DNA of 47,214 bases from Actinomycetota bacterium (GTDB lineage Bacteria; Actinomycetota; Acidimicrobiia; Acidimicrobiales; Acidimicrobilacustridaceae): assembly GCA_005787345.1 (NCBI GenBank), contig SYBH01000164.1, positions 1 to 47,214 on the forward strand, read 5' to 3'. The notes beneath the pieces were generated by a model. That model worked only from the letters and a program-made list of their open reading frames with translations. It was not told the origin of the DNA and made no database searches. A program made the translations under genes and the position numbers. How positions within the stretch are numbered: the first letter of the stretch is position 1; each line of letters opens with the position of its first letter. Positions 7,946 to 15,806 of the stretch are shown here, in pieces.

Positions 7946-9997
7946 TCACTTCGTGTGCTGCGCGTACCACTGCTTCAACGCGCTCTCGATAGCGGTGGTC
8001 ACGGTCGGAGCGATATGGGCAGATCCGGCAGTTGAGTAGTGCAGATGATCAATCCGAATGGTTTTGCCACTCGGCGTGAGCTCTTCGCAAGGTCCGCCTG
8101 TGCACAACAGCTCATTGAGATCAATTGACACCGTTGTATCGCTATGAGCGAGCGCGTACTCACGTTGGATCTGGCGCAACTGGGCGAACTTTCCGATGTT
8201 TGAAGCCGTGAGGCTGTCCTCGCGTTTCTCGTCGGGGAGGACTCTCGGATCAGCCTGAGAAACGATGATGAGTGGCATGCCATTCTCGGTGGCAATCGCA
8301 GCGGCTTTATCGAGTTCTGCGTTGTAGAGGGCGATCCATTCGGGCGAACCAAAGGCGATCCAAGTTCCATCGACAAGTACGTCGTAGGTATCGCGTAAGG
8401 CACCCGACCACACGATCGCGTCAGGCGAAAACGAAGCCGATGCGTCGCGCCATTGTGCTTCCCAGCCGACGCAAGACCCACCACCGCTGCGCAAGATTCC
8501 GAAGGACTTTGTTTGCTGTTGCATCAATGAACACTCGGAGATTCCCTTATTCCAAATGATGATGCGGGTGGGGTCGAACGGCGAGTTGTAGCCAGTGGGC
8601 CAAGGGAATTCGACAATTCCGCCGCCTATTGTCCACGCCACTGAATCGCCAAACCACAGAAGTGAAATGGGAGGGTCGGCGTTTTTGGCTGCTCCTGTTG
8701 AAGGAGCAACATTCGAGGAGAAATCAGTTGGGGCCGGTGCTGATGGCGCAGCACCAAACCAGACGATTCCAACGACGAGCGCAGTGGCGCCGAGCGCCCC
8801 GAGTCCGCCGTAAATGCGGTTTGGCTGTTTGGTTGTTGTGTTCTCGGTCGATGCAGGCCTCTGTCGACGGAATGGTTGCTCGATGAGGTACCAACTCAGA
8901 GCGGTAGCGACTGCGGTGAGCGCGATGCGAATGACGAAGAGCTCGATGCGGCCGGCCTGATCGTCGCTGAGGTGAAGACGGTCTCCTGTGACAAACACTT
9001 TGATTGGCCAGTGCCAGAGGTAGAGCCCGTAGGAGACGAGTCCGAGTGTTCGTAACCAGCGAAAACTGAGCGTCCTCGTGAAGAACGAATCATGACCATT
9101 GAGTGCGAGCACGACGATGCCTGTGGCCATTGCTATGACAAGAAAGCCCCCCGTGTAAAGCCAGTCCGAACGAAAGTCGGCAGTACTTGCGATGCCGATC
9201 AACGCGGCGAGCGCAACAAGCGCTGCGGTGGTGAGTGTCGTGCGGTTCACGGCCTTCAATGAATTCACCGGCCAAAGGCGGATAATGCAGGCAACGGCAA
9301 TACCAACGAAGAGAGCTTGCGAACGCGTATCGGTGCCAAGGTAGACACGTGATGGGTCAGATCCAGGCGTACGCAAGATCCACATGAGTGCACATGATGC
9401 AATTGCACCCACGACCGCACCGATGAGTGCGATGTGAGTCAGGCGGTGTACTCCGATGCGGCGCCGTAGAAGAGCAACTGTTCCGATGAGGGTGATAGGG
9501 AACATCAGGTAGAACTGTTCTTCGACTGCAAGTGACCAGAAATGATTGAGCGGTGATTCGGCGCCGAACGCGGCTTGGTAAGAGTTTTGTTGCGCGATTG
9601 ACCACCAGTTCGCGATGTAGGTAAGTGAGGCAACTGCGTGTCCTCGCAGCGAAGAGTCCACAGACCCGTGATCAAGGATTCTGGCAATGATGACGACGGC
9701 CACGATGGTTGCGATTGCGGCAGGAAGGAGTCGGCGAGCGCGTCTGGCGAAGAACCCCGATGCTGACATTGATTTCGTGTGGTCAACCTCTTCAAGCGCA
9801 AGCGAGGTAATGAGAAATCCGGAAAGCACGAGGAAGATGTCGACGCCGAGGAAGCCGGCCGGCACGATTTCGGGGGCGAAGTGATACATCACCACTGCAA
9901 CAACCGCGAGACCCCGCAACCCGTCAAGCGCGGGGATGTGAGCAAACCGTTTGGCGTCAGGTTCGACGCTTGTCGTTTCGTCAGTCAGTCCCCTCAT
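7946..9997 (-). CDS. OafA/YrhL-type membrane O-acyltransferase with C-terminal SGNH domain
   Basis: A 683-residue protein. Residues 20-380 are an acyltransferase-3 domain with about ten or eleven membrane helices: it opens with IPALDGLRGLAVVAVVMYHF and contains GVDIFLVLSGFLIT, FFARRARRLLP and the EEQFY motif. After a linker, residues from about 430 form a periplasmic/extracellular SGNH esterase-like domain with the nucleophile block WFGDSVAW and the distal DHLHYS. Such fusions transfer acetyl or other acyl groups to cell-surface polysaccharide or peptidoglycan. The ATG at 9997 has no ribosome-binding site but a TACCGT hexamer nine bases upstream. The acceptor is not predictable; the nearest polysaccharide genes are the glycosyltransferase at 17.9-19.0 kb and the LCP gene at 43.9 kb. 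Confidence 0.9.
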   Translation of the reverse strand: MRGLTDETTSVEPDAKRFAHIPALDGLRGLAVVAVVMYHFAPEIVPAGFLGVDIFLVLSGFLITSLALEEVDHTKSMSASGFFARRARRLLPAAIATIVAVVIIARILDHGSVDSSLRGHAVASLTYIANWWSIAQQNSYQAAFGAESPLNHFWSLAVEEQFYLMFPITLIGTVALLRRRIGVHRLTHIALIGAVVGAIASCALMWILRTPGSDPSRVYLGTDTRSQALFVGIAVACIIRLWPVNSLKAVNRTTLTTAALVALAALIGIASTADFRSDWLYTGGFLVIAMATGIVVLALNGHDSFFTRTLSFRWLRTLGLVSYGLYLWHWPIKVFVTGDRLHLSDDQAGRIELFVIRIALTAVATALSWYLIEQPFRRQRPASTENTTTKQPNRIYGGLGALGATALVVGIVWFGAAPSAPAPTDFSSNVAPSTGAAKNADPPISLLWFGDSVAWTIGGGIVEFPWPTGYNSPFDPTRIIIWNKGISECSLMQQQTKSFGILRSGGGSCVGWEAQWRDASASFSPDAIVWSGALRDTYDVLVDGTWIAFGSPEWIALYNAELDKAAAIATENGMPLIIVSQADPRVLPDEKREDSLTASNIGKFAQLRQIQREYALAHSDTTVSIDLNELLCTGGPCEELTPSGKTIRIDHLHYSTAGSAHIAPTVTTAIESALKQWYAQHTK

Positions 9998-10006
9998 GCG
10001 AGAGAA

Positions 10007-10012
10007 ACGGTA
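10007..10012 (-). promoter_or_regulatory. -10 hexamer TACCGT of a leaderless acyltransferase transcript
   Basis: TANNNT hexamer on the minus strand, 9 bases before the ATG at 9997, with no purine-rich site between. It lies in the 48-base gap after the amidohydrolase stop. Confidence 0.5.
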
Positions 10013-10045
10013 GCGACCGCGGCCAAGAGACAGAAAGCACCTCGA

Positions 10046-11323
10046 TTACTGAGAAATTGCGAGGCCTTCAGCGCGAAGGTCGCTCAGGACTTGGCCGAGA
10101 TTGAGCGTGGTGCAGGTCCGATTTTGGACAACGGTCCGCCCGTCAATCCACACGTCGATGACATCGGCGCGCGATGCGGCGTAGACGATGGTTGAAATTG
10201 GGTCGTAGATCGGTGTGAGCGAAGGCGAGGAGGGGTCAAGGCGGACAAGGTCGGCTTTCTTCCCGACTTCAATAGAACCGACCAGTTGATTGATCCCAAG
10301 TGCTGCAGCTGATCCCATAGTTGCCATTCGGAGAATGGCGGCGGCGGGCAGGACTGTGGGATCAAGGCGGTTGCCTTTATGGATGAGAGCGGCGATGCGC
10401 ATGGCAGCGAGCATGTCGAGGTCGTTCGACGACGATGGGCCGTCAGTGCCGAGGCCCACGGTGACGCCTGCAGCAAGCAACTCAGGAACGCGACAGAACC
10501 CCGATGCGAGTTTCATATTCGAACTTGGACAATGGGCGACGGCGGTGTGTGTTTCCGCGAGGCGCGCGATTTCTGCATCGGTGAGTACGACCGCATGCGC
10601 AAGAACCGTTCCGGAGCGAAGGAGTCCCTTTTCGTCGAGTAGCTCAACCGGTGTTCGCCCATAGCGGCTCTGAACATCAGCGACCTCACCGGCATTCTCT
10701 GAAGCGTGGATGTGAAAGCGGGCGCCTTCAGTTGCTGCGAGTTCTCCCGTCGCGCCAAGTTGCGTCGGATCCATCGTGTAGGTGCCGTGAGCGAGGATCC
10801 ACTGGTGGGGCTTCGATGAGGTCGCATTCGCAAGTCGTTGTTCGAATGGAATGTTGTCGGGCCCGTTCGATCCAATGAAGATTGGTCCGGTCTGCAGTCG
10901 GAAGCCGGCCTTTGCTGCTTCTTCGATGCTGGCATCGGGGTACCAATACATATCGAGTGCTGCGGTGCAGCCCGAAAGCATCGCCTCGGCGAACGCAGCG
11001 CGTACACCAACGCGAACATGGCGATCGGCCATGATCTTCGCCTCGGCCGGAAAGAGTTTTCCGAGGAAGGCCTGCAGATCAACGTCGTCAGCAAAGCCGC
11101 GGAATGCCGTCATTGCGAGATGTGTATGTGCGTTGATGAGCCCCGGCATCACGATTCCGCCACCAGCGTCGATCGTGTGATCGGTAGTTGATGCTGGCTT
11201 TGCGCCGGCGCGCAGTACTTCAGAGATCACGTCGCCATCGATGACGATGGTCCCGCCATCGATCACGGTGTCGTTGGCGTCGACGGTGACGATCGTTGCG
11301 TTGGTGATGGCGGTGCGAGTCAC
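10046..11323 (-). CDS. Amidohydrolase of the MTA/SAH deaminase (chlorohydrolase) group
   Basis: A 425-residue metal-dependent hydrolase of the ATZ/TRZ-MtaD subfamily, which typically deaminates S-adenosylhomocysteine, 5-methylthioadenosine or related adenosine compounds. The metal-binding motif NAHTHLAM near residue 60 and the block VAHCPSSNMKLASGF followed by VGLGTDGPSSSNDLDM match that subfamily. GTG 11323 is chosen because a GAGG site lies five bases upstream; the open frame extends to 11452 but would run into the upstream gene. It starts 40 bases after the dehydrogenase gene and is probably co-transcribed. An SAH-type substrate would suit the methyltransferase encoded further upstream in the same run, but that link is inference. 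Confidence 0.87.
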   Translation of the reverse strand: MTRTAITNATIVTVDANDTVIDGGTIVIDGDVISEVLRAGAKPASTTDHTIDAGGGIVMPGLINAHTHLAMTAFRGFADDVDLQAFLGKLFPAEAKIMADRHVRVGVRAAFAEAMLSGCTAALDMYWYPDASIEEAAKAGFRLQTGPIFIGSNGPDNIPFEQRLANATSSKPHQWILAHGTYTMDPTQLGATGELAATEGARFHIHASENAGEVADVQSRYGRTPVELLDEKGLLRSGTVLAHAVVLTDAEIARLAETHTAVAHCPSSNMKLASGFCRVPELLAAGVTVGLGTDGPSSSNDLDMLAAMRIAALIHKGNRLDPTVLPAAAILRMATMGSAAALGINQLVGSIEVGKKADLVRLDPSSPSLTPIYDPISTIVYAASRADVIDVWIDGRTVVQNRTCTTLNLGQVLSDLRAEGLAISQ

Positions 11324-11363
11324 GAGAACCTCAGGGTTGATGGGGGCGAACCCACAGAGTGTG

Positions 11364-12422
11364 TCAGTCGAATGAGTTACGAGGTGTGGTGAGGGGGAGG
11401 TCGAGGGAACTGACCAGTCCGGGTGCCGCGTCGACCACGAAAGGAATTGCATTTACGATCCGCATCGCTGTCGCCAGCATTCCCGATTCGTAGTAATCAG
11501 TGGCGCTGCCGACGAGTAATTCACAGGTGAGGCTTGGTTCGCCATCGATGATGATTCTGTACGTCCCATCTCGAGGCGCACTCGGCCATTCGGGGACGAG
11601 GTCCATCTTCAAACGATTGATGTGCTCCACCACAATCGCGTCTCGGCCATTTACGACGCCGATGGTTTCGAATCTGACAGCGCCAATCGTCCCGGCAGCG
11701 ACAGGGCCGAACGCAGTGTCAAGATCTCGGGGGGTTGGCTCCTGAAACCATGTTTCACGAATTTCATCAAGTTCGACACCGAGTCCGGCAGCAACAAGTT
11801 GCACGACCGGCCCCCATGTCATGAGTTGAGCGCCGGTACTCGCCATAATCGGTGCATGGTCCATGGGCTTTCCGAATCCAAAGACTTCGCGCATCGTGAA
11901 CTCCACCGGATAGGTGTCGTAGGTGAACAGTTCCTGCACGCGAACCGAACGAATCGAACTGGTCATGGTGAGGAGCGCAAGCGGAAATTGATCTGCTGCG
12001 AATCCGGGTTCGATGCCTGATGCATACAGCGTTGAACCGCTATTGAGGGTCGCAGCCTCGAGGCGCGTGCGCGCTCTTTCGGGGTACGACGGCGGGTACA
12101 CCAATGCAGGGCTTGTGACGGTGACGACGTTGATCCCATCGCTAAGGAATCGTTCATAGTCGGGAAGCGCGCCGGCATCGAGTGACGGGCCGCTGGCTGT
12201 GTAAACGATGCAATCGATATCGAGTGCAAGGATCGCCGTTGCATCGTTTGTAGCAATCACACCAAGCGGATCAATACCGACGAGTGTCCCTGCATCGACG
12301 CCAGCCTTTTCTGGTGAGTGCACCCAGACTCCTACGAGATCAAGGTCCGGCCTTCGGGCTATTGCTCGTACCGCATGTGCACCAACGCCGCCGGTTCCCC
12401 ACACTGCAACTTTCAGATTCAT
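11364..12422 (-). CDS. Dihydrodipicolinate-reductase-like NAD(P)-dependent dehydrogenase
   Basis: A 352-residue protein with an N-terminal Rossmann fold: VAVWGTGGVGAHAVRAI is the glycine-rich dinucleotide motif at residues 5-21, followed by DLDLVGVWVHSPEKAG. The layout resembles actinobacterial dihydrodipicolinate reductase-like proteins and 2,4-diaminopentanoate dehydrogenase, but I see no motif proving lysine biosynthesis, so the substrate is open. The ATG at 12422 has a strong AAGGGGGAA site. It lies 99 bases after the second ubiquitin-fusion gene and is likely the next gene in the same run. Confidence 0.78.
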   Translation of the reverse strand: MNLKVAVWGTGGVGAHAVRAIARRPDLDLVGVWVHSPEKAGVDAGTLVGIDPLGVIATNDATAILALDIDCIVYTASGPSLDAGALPDYERFLSDGINVVTVTSPALVYPPSYPERARTRLEAATLNSGSTLYASGIEPGFAADQFPLALLTMTSSIRSVRVQELFTYDTYPVEFTMREVFGFGKPMDHAPIMASTGAQLMTWGPVVQLVAAGLGVELDEIRETWFQEPTPRDLDTAFGPVAAGTIGAVRFETIGVVNGRDAIVVEHINRLKMDLVPEWPSAPRDGTYRIIIDGEPSLTCELLVGSATDYYESGMLATAMRIVNAIPFVVDAAPGLVSSLDLPLTTPRNSFD

Positions 12423-12521
12423 CGTTCCCCCTTGCGTGCCGACAGGTTCTCACGTTCCACAGGTTCGGGTAGTCCGGCGAGAACTGGGGCTGCCGCTGCG
12501 CAGTCCTGCGACTAATGCGCG

Positions 12522-13202
12522 CTAACCGGTGAATTTCGGATTGATTGTTTGGTCGTCGCCGATCGTGGTCTCTGCTGGTGTCTCGCAAAGGTCAATTGCG
12601 GTCAGGTTGACGAGGTCGATAAGGGCGCTGGTTGAGGTCGCAGCAAATGAGAGGTCGCTCGTTGCGGTGCCGGTTGGGACGGTGAATTGTTCGTTGAATT
12701 GGGTGAGACCGAGCAGCGCTCCGGTTGTTGAGCTGCCGAAGCTTCCGACGATGTTTCCGTTGGTGTCATAGAAAGTGAAGTTCCAGGCGAGTTCGCCCTT
12801 GGCCCAGAAGGAAATCTCATACGTCCCCGGTGAAAGTTCGATGTCACCCTGTGTCATGGTCGCATTGAGTTCGAGAGATGCGAGTTGCGCGTTTGGGTCA
12901 ATCTGAGGAGAGAACCCGTCATCGGTGAGAACGGGGGGAGTTTCATTCATCGCTTGATAGGTGACGACCCCAGTAGAGGGTCGGAGGCGAAGAACAAGTT
13001 GAAGGGTCGACTCTTTCTGAATGTTGTAATCCTGCAGAGTTCGCCCGTCTTCAAGTTCTCTACCGCCGAAGATCAGCTTCTGCTGATCGGGCGGGACTCC
13101 TTCTTTGTCCTGGATCTTCTGTTTCACGTTCTCGATCGCGTCCGAGGGTTCGACATCAAGCGTGATCATCTTGCCTGTGAGCGTCTTGACGAAGATCTGC
13201 AT
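12522..13202 (-). CDS. Ubiquitin-domain fusion protein B
   Basis: A 226-residue protein. Residues 1-76 are an almost eukaryotic ubiquitin beginning [20 protein letters not shown]; against human ubiquitin from memory I count 13 differences (about 83% identity). Lysines 6, 11, 27, 29, 33 and 63 are kept, Lys48 is Arg and His68 is Gln. The processing end is lost: after LRLR come Pro75-Ser76 instead of Gly-Gly. Residues 77-106 are an acidic, Pro-rich linker, and residues 107-205 form a predicted beta-sandwich ([48 protein letters not shown]) resembling carbohydrate-binding or galactose-binding-like domains. There is no signal peptide. ATG 13202 has AAGGAG eight bases upstream and lies 22 bases after copy A. 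Function unknown. Confidence 0.93.
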   Translation of the reverse strand: MQIFVKTLTGKMITLDVEPSDAIENVKQKIQDKEGVPPDQQKLIFGGRELEDGRTLQDYNIQKESTLQLVLRLRPSTGVVTYQAMNETPPVLTDDGFSPQIDPNAQLASLELNATMTQGDIELSPGTYEISFWAKGELAWNFTFYDTNGNIVGSFGSSTTGALLGLTQFNEQFTVPTGTATSDLSFAATSTSALIDLVNLTAIDLCETPAETTIGDDQTINPKFTG

Positions 13203-13224
13203 CGCGGGTGCTCCTTAAAGATCT

Positions 13225-13908
13225 TCAGCCGGTGAAGTTTGGATTGATCGTTTGGTCGTTGCCGGTTGCGGTCTCTGCTGTTGTTTCGCAAAGTTCGATT
13301 GCGGTCAGGCTGACGAGGTCGATGAGCGCGCTGTCTGAACGTGCAACGAATGTGAGATCACTGCTTGTGGTGCCTGTTGGGATGGTGAATTGTTCGTTGA
13401 ATTGGGTAAGGCCGAGTAGCGCTCCGGTTGTTGAGCTGCCGAAGCTTCCGATGAGGTTTCCGTTGGTGTCATAGAAAGTGAAGTCCCAATCAAGTTCGCC
13501 TTTGGCCCAGAACGAGAACTCGTAGGTTCCTTGTGCGAGCGAAACACCGCCCTGCGTCATGGTGGCATTGAGAGCGAGGATTGCGAGCTGCGCGTTTGCG
13601 TCGCTCTGAGGCGAAAGATCATCGCTGCTCAAGTCGGGCGGCGATTCGCCGACTTCTTGATAGGTGACGACACCGGTAGTGGCCCCGCTCAGTCGGAGCA
13701 CTAGGTGGAGGGTTGACTCCTTCTGGATGTTGTAATCGGCGAGAATTCGCCCATCTTCAAGTTGTTTCCCGGCGAAAATAAGTCGCTGTTGGTCCGGCGG
13801 GATGCCCTCTTTGTCTTGAATTTTCGCCTTGATGGCGTCGATCGAGTCTGAGCTCTCGACTTCAAGAGTGATGGTTTTGCCCGTGAGGGTTTTGACATAG
13901 ATCTGCAT
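13225..13908 (-). CDS. Ubiquitin-domain fusion protein A
   Basis: A 227-residue paralog of the downstream gene. Residues 1-76 ([18 protein letters not shown]...) differ from human ubiquitin at 10 positions by my alignment (about 87% identity): 4, 19, 22, 24, 25, 26, 55, 57, 74 and 76. All seven ubiquitin lysines and the Leu8-Ile44-His68-Val70 patch are present. The tail reads LRLSGA then TTGVV, so the Gly-Gly is destroyed. A linker (77-106) precedes the beta-rich domain (107-207; [34 protein letters not shown]) with one cysteine at 207 and the end [10 protein letters not shown]. The longest frame begins at 14136, but ATG 13908 with GGAG six bases upstream starts exactly at the ubiquitin methionine. 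There is no signal peptide or membrane segment. Function unknown. Confidence 0.94.
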   Translation of the reverse strand: MQIYVKTLTGKTITLEVESSDSIDAIKAKIQDKEGIPPDQQRLIFAGKQLEDGRILADYNIQKESTLHLVLRLSGATTGVVTYQEVGESPPDLSSDDLSPQSDANAQLAILALNATMTQGGVSLAQGTYEFSFWAKGELDWDFTFYDTNGNLIGSFGSSTTGALLGLTQFNEQFTIPTGTTSSDLTFVARSDSALIDLVSLTAIELCETTAETATGNDQTINPNFTG

Positions 13909-13993
13909 CGCTACTCCGAGACGTTCGTGAGAGAGGACTTGAGTGAGGAAGCTGTGTGGATGCTTGGCGCTGAAGTGAAAGTTTTCGGAGTCA

Positions 13994-14989
13994 TCAAGAG
14001 GTCCTATGTATGACGACGGTGACGTGACGAGCCGATTCGAGTCCGGGGAGCGTTTCTGCGGTTCCGTTAGCGGCGGCATGAAACGGATGTGGTGCGGGGG
14101 TTGATTCGATGAGTGTCGTGAATCCTCTGCGTCCAAAGTCTTCGATCAGATCACGCAATGGATTGCTCCCATCGAGGAATGTCAATTCCGCGCAGAGGCC
14201 GATGAAGGTTCCGTCGGGGGCAAGAAGTTCGGTGCCTTCGAGGATGAATCGTCGCGGGAGTTCGAACCCAGTTTCTCCGCCCTGCGAGTAGATGCGCCCA
14301 TCGGCTCGATGAGCCGGCACCCACGGCGCATTCACACAAACAAAGTCAAAGGTTCCAGGGTGAATTCCAGAGGCGACGTCATTCGCAACAACGTGCATCC
14401 GAGACTTTGCCGTTTCAGGGAGAAGCTCGCGACTGAGTTGCGCAGTCTGCGTCGCTCGTTGGTTGATGTCGGTTGCAACGACTGTTTCGTATCGCGAAGT
14501 GAGGAACGCAGCGACAAGACCCGTTCCGGTCCCAAGATCAATCGCACGCTTTCCGTGTAGCCCGTATTTCCAGGCTTGATCACGTAAGAGCCATGTGTCG
14601 GTGCCGGCATAGACGCTGTCGATCGGAACGTCATCGGCCGAATCGAGAAAGGGGAGAATCGCCATCGCTTTCCCGTCCGACAACACTTCGAAGGAGAGTG
14701 AGAAGCGATGTTCCTCGGTGATGGTTGCGGCTCCCGTTTCAAGCAGCGCTGCAACCGGCTGCGGTCCGCCAAGGAAGCGCGATGCAGCCGCAACGTCGAC
14801 GTACTTGCCTAAGGCAAGATCAGCCAGTGCCTGATTCCTCTCGTCGTCGATTTGAAGACGCCCGAACCGATTGATGAAACCTGCGTCGGAGAGGTGTTGT
14901 CCGAACTCACCTATGGCTTGGAGGCACAGCGCAGAAGCAAGAATGTGCCCCGGTGACCAGCGCTTGATGAGCGCTGAATCCGGTGTCAC
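13994..14989 (-). CDS. HemK/PrmC-like class I SAM-dependent methyltransferase
   Basis: A 331-residue methyltransferase. The N-terminal 140 residues are helical, the SAM-binding motif [15 protein letters not shown] is at about 149-163, and ATDIN marks the acidic ribose ligand. The active-site motif is NAPW (about 220-223), where protein-glutamine and RNA/DNA N-methyltransferases of this group have NPPY or NPPF; the second residue is thus unusual. Relatives methylate release-factor glutamine, rRNA or small molecules; the target here is unknown. GTG 14989 overlaps the previous stop as GTGA, suggesting coupling; a TTG at 15016 is the alternative. It lies 85 bases upstream of ubiquitin-fusion A, which makes the fusion proteins a possible substrate (speculation). 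Confidence 0.82.
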   Translation of the reverse strand: MTPDSALIKRWSPGHILASALCLQAIGEFGQHLSDAGFINRFGRLQIDDERNQALADLALGKYVDVAAASRFLGGPQPVAALLETGAATITEEHRFSLSFEVLSDGKAMAILPFLDSADDVPIDSVYAGTDTWLLRDQAWKYGLHGKRAIDLGTGTGLVAAFLTSRYETVVATDINQRATQTAQLSRELLPETAKSRMHVVANDVASGIHPGTFDFVCVNAPWVPAHRADGRIYSQGGETGFELPRRFILEGTELLAPDGTFIGLCAELTFLDGSNPLRDLIEDFGRRGFTTLIESTPAPHPFHAAANGTAETLPGLESARHVTVVIHRTS

Positions 14990-15285
14990 GGCGGCGGCGG
15001 GGGAACGAAGGTCCAACCTGGTGCGGTATTCCCCGGTGCTCCGTCCTCAAATGATCCATTGGTAATGAGATTCGTCGAGCCACCAACGCTTGGCCCGCCG
15101 AGGTTGTCTTCGTTGTAGGGGTTCGCAGGTGGATGCCAATAGCCAGCGAACCCGCCATCGAAGGGTTGCGTCGAGCCCGAGACCGTCGCACTGGCCAGCG
15201 AACTGGGGGTCAGCGCCAGCACCCCGAAAAGGCCTGCTCCAAGGCTCAGGGCCCGACGGCGGCTGATTTCAGGGACCGACTTCAT
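14986..15285 (-). CDS. Small Tat-signal secreted protein with a truncated beta-domain start
   Basis: A 99-residue protein with a twin-arginine signal: SRRRALSLGAG then a hydrophobic run and the cleavage-like SLASA near residue 31. The mature part is Gly/Pro/Asn-rich and contains NLITNGSFEDG...GWTF, the typical first strand of carbohydrate-binding/choice-of-anchor beta-sandwich domains, but it ends in five prolines and a stop instead of continuing the domain. It may be a remnant or a deliberately short protein. ATG 15285 is preceded by TACTTT six bases upstream (leaderless). It heads the run that includes the methyltransferase and the ubiquitin fusions. Confidence 0.72.
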   Translation of the reverse strand: MKSVPEISRRRALSLGAGLFGVLALTPSSLASATVSGSTQPFDGGFAGYWHPPANPYNEDNLGGPSVGGSTNLITNGSFEDGAPGNTAPGWTFVPPPPP

Positions 15286-15291
15286 CGGCAA

Positions 15292-15297
15292 AAAGTA
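15292..15297 (-). promoter_or_regulatory. -10 hexamer TACTTT of the leaderless Tat-protein/ubiquitin-fusion run
   Basis: TANNNT hexamer on the minus strand, six bases before ATG 15285. It is the only clear promoter I see upstream of the ubiquitin-fusion genes, so the genes from 15285 down to 10046 may be one transcription unit. Confidence 0.45.
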
Positions 15298-15337
15298 GCA
15301 GATGAGATGGGTAGTTATTCTGCCATTGTCAGGGTTC

Positions 15338-15372
15338 TGTCTGGACTGCCGTACGATTCGCCAGTCCAGACA
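15338..15372 (+). promoter_or_regulatory. Perfect 11-bp inverted repeat around a putative -10: likely operator
   Basis: TGTCTGGACTG at 15338-15348 is repeated inverted as CAGTCCAGACA at 15362-15372, with a 13-base spacer containing TACGAT (15352-15357), a possible -10 for the OB-fold/thiolase operon. A repressor bound here would block that promoter. The TetR protein encoded at 17045 in the same direction is the obvious candidate, but that pairing is inference. Confidence 0.5.
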
Positions 15373-15402
15373 TCGGCGCACCGGCGCTGTGAAGGGGGAG
15401 CA

Positions 15403-15795
15403 GTGGCACAGCAAATTCCAATGGTCGACTATCTGGTGCTCGGAGATTCTCCGCACCTAGTTGCCAATGAGTGCACCGACTGCGGTGCAAAGTTCTTCGA
15501 CCGACGCAATGCGTGCGCATCGTGTGGCGGTACATCGTTCAAGAAGACCGATATCGCTACCGAAGGCGAGATTCGTTCTTTCACGATCGTCACTGCGTTC
15601 ATCCCGGGGGCTGACAACTACGTCCCTGTAGTCGTTGATCTTGGCGGCACAAGCGTTCGCGGTCAGCTCATCAACACTCCTGCCGAGGCCGCAAACATTG
15701 CGCTCGGACAGAAGGTTCGACTCACTACCTATTCCATCGGCGCCGATACCGCAGGCACCGAGGCCATCAACTACGGCTTCGAGCCGGTCAACTGA
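15403..15795 (+). CDS. DUF35-type OB-fold protein with zinc ribbon, partner of the adjacent thiolase
   Basis: A 130-residue protein. The N-terminal rubredoxin-like zinc ribbon is CTDCGAKFF...CASCGG (about residues 25-45), followed by an OB-fold (EIRSFTIVTAF, GQLINTPAE, LGQKVRLTTY). Proteins of this family bind thiolase-superfamily enzymes and form acyl-CoA channelling complexes, and they are usually encoded beside them, as here with the thiolase 11 bases downstream. GTG 15403 is chosen for its GAAGGGGGAG ribosome-binding site; the frame is open to 15133 but would cross the promoter region. It probably supports the thiolase in acyl-CoA or steroid side-chain degradation. Confidence 0.88.
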   Translation: MAQQIPMVDYLVLGDSPHLVANECTDCGAKFFDRRNACASCGGTSFKKTDIATEGEIRSFTIVTAFIPGADNYVPVVVDLGGTSVRGQLINTPAEAANIALGQKVRLTTYSIGADTAGTEAINYGFEPVN

Positions 15796-15806
15796 GGGGA
15801 CTGACA

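Noticed and set aside
12422-12522. Hairpin CGCAG/CTGCG after the second ubiquitin-fusion gene as a terminator
   Set aside because: Five-bp stem with a two-base loop and no T tract; too weak to separate the dehydrogenase from the run.
13909-14136. N-terminal 76-codon extension of ubiquitin-fusion A
   Set aside because: The extension has no conserved features, and a ribosome-binding site sits directly before the ubiquitin methionine.
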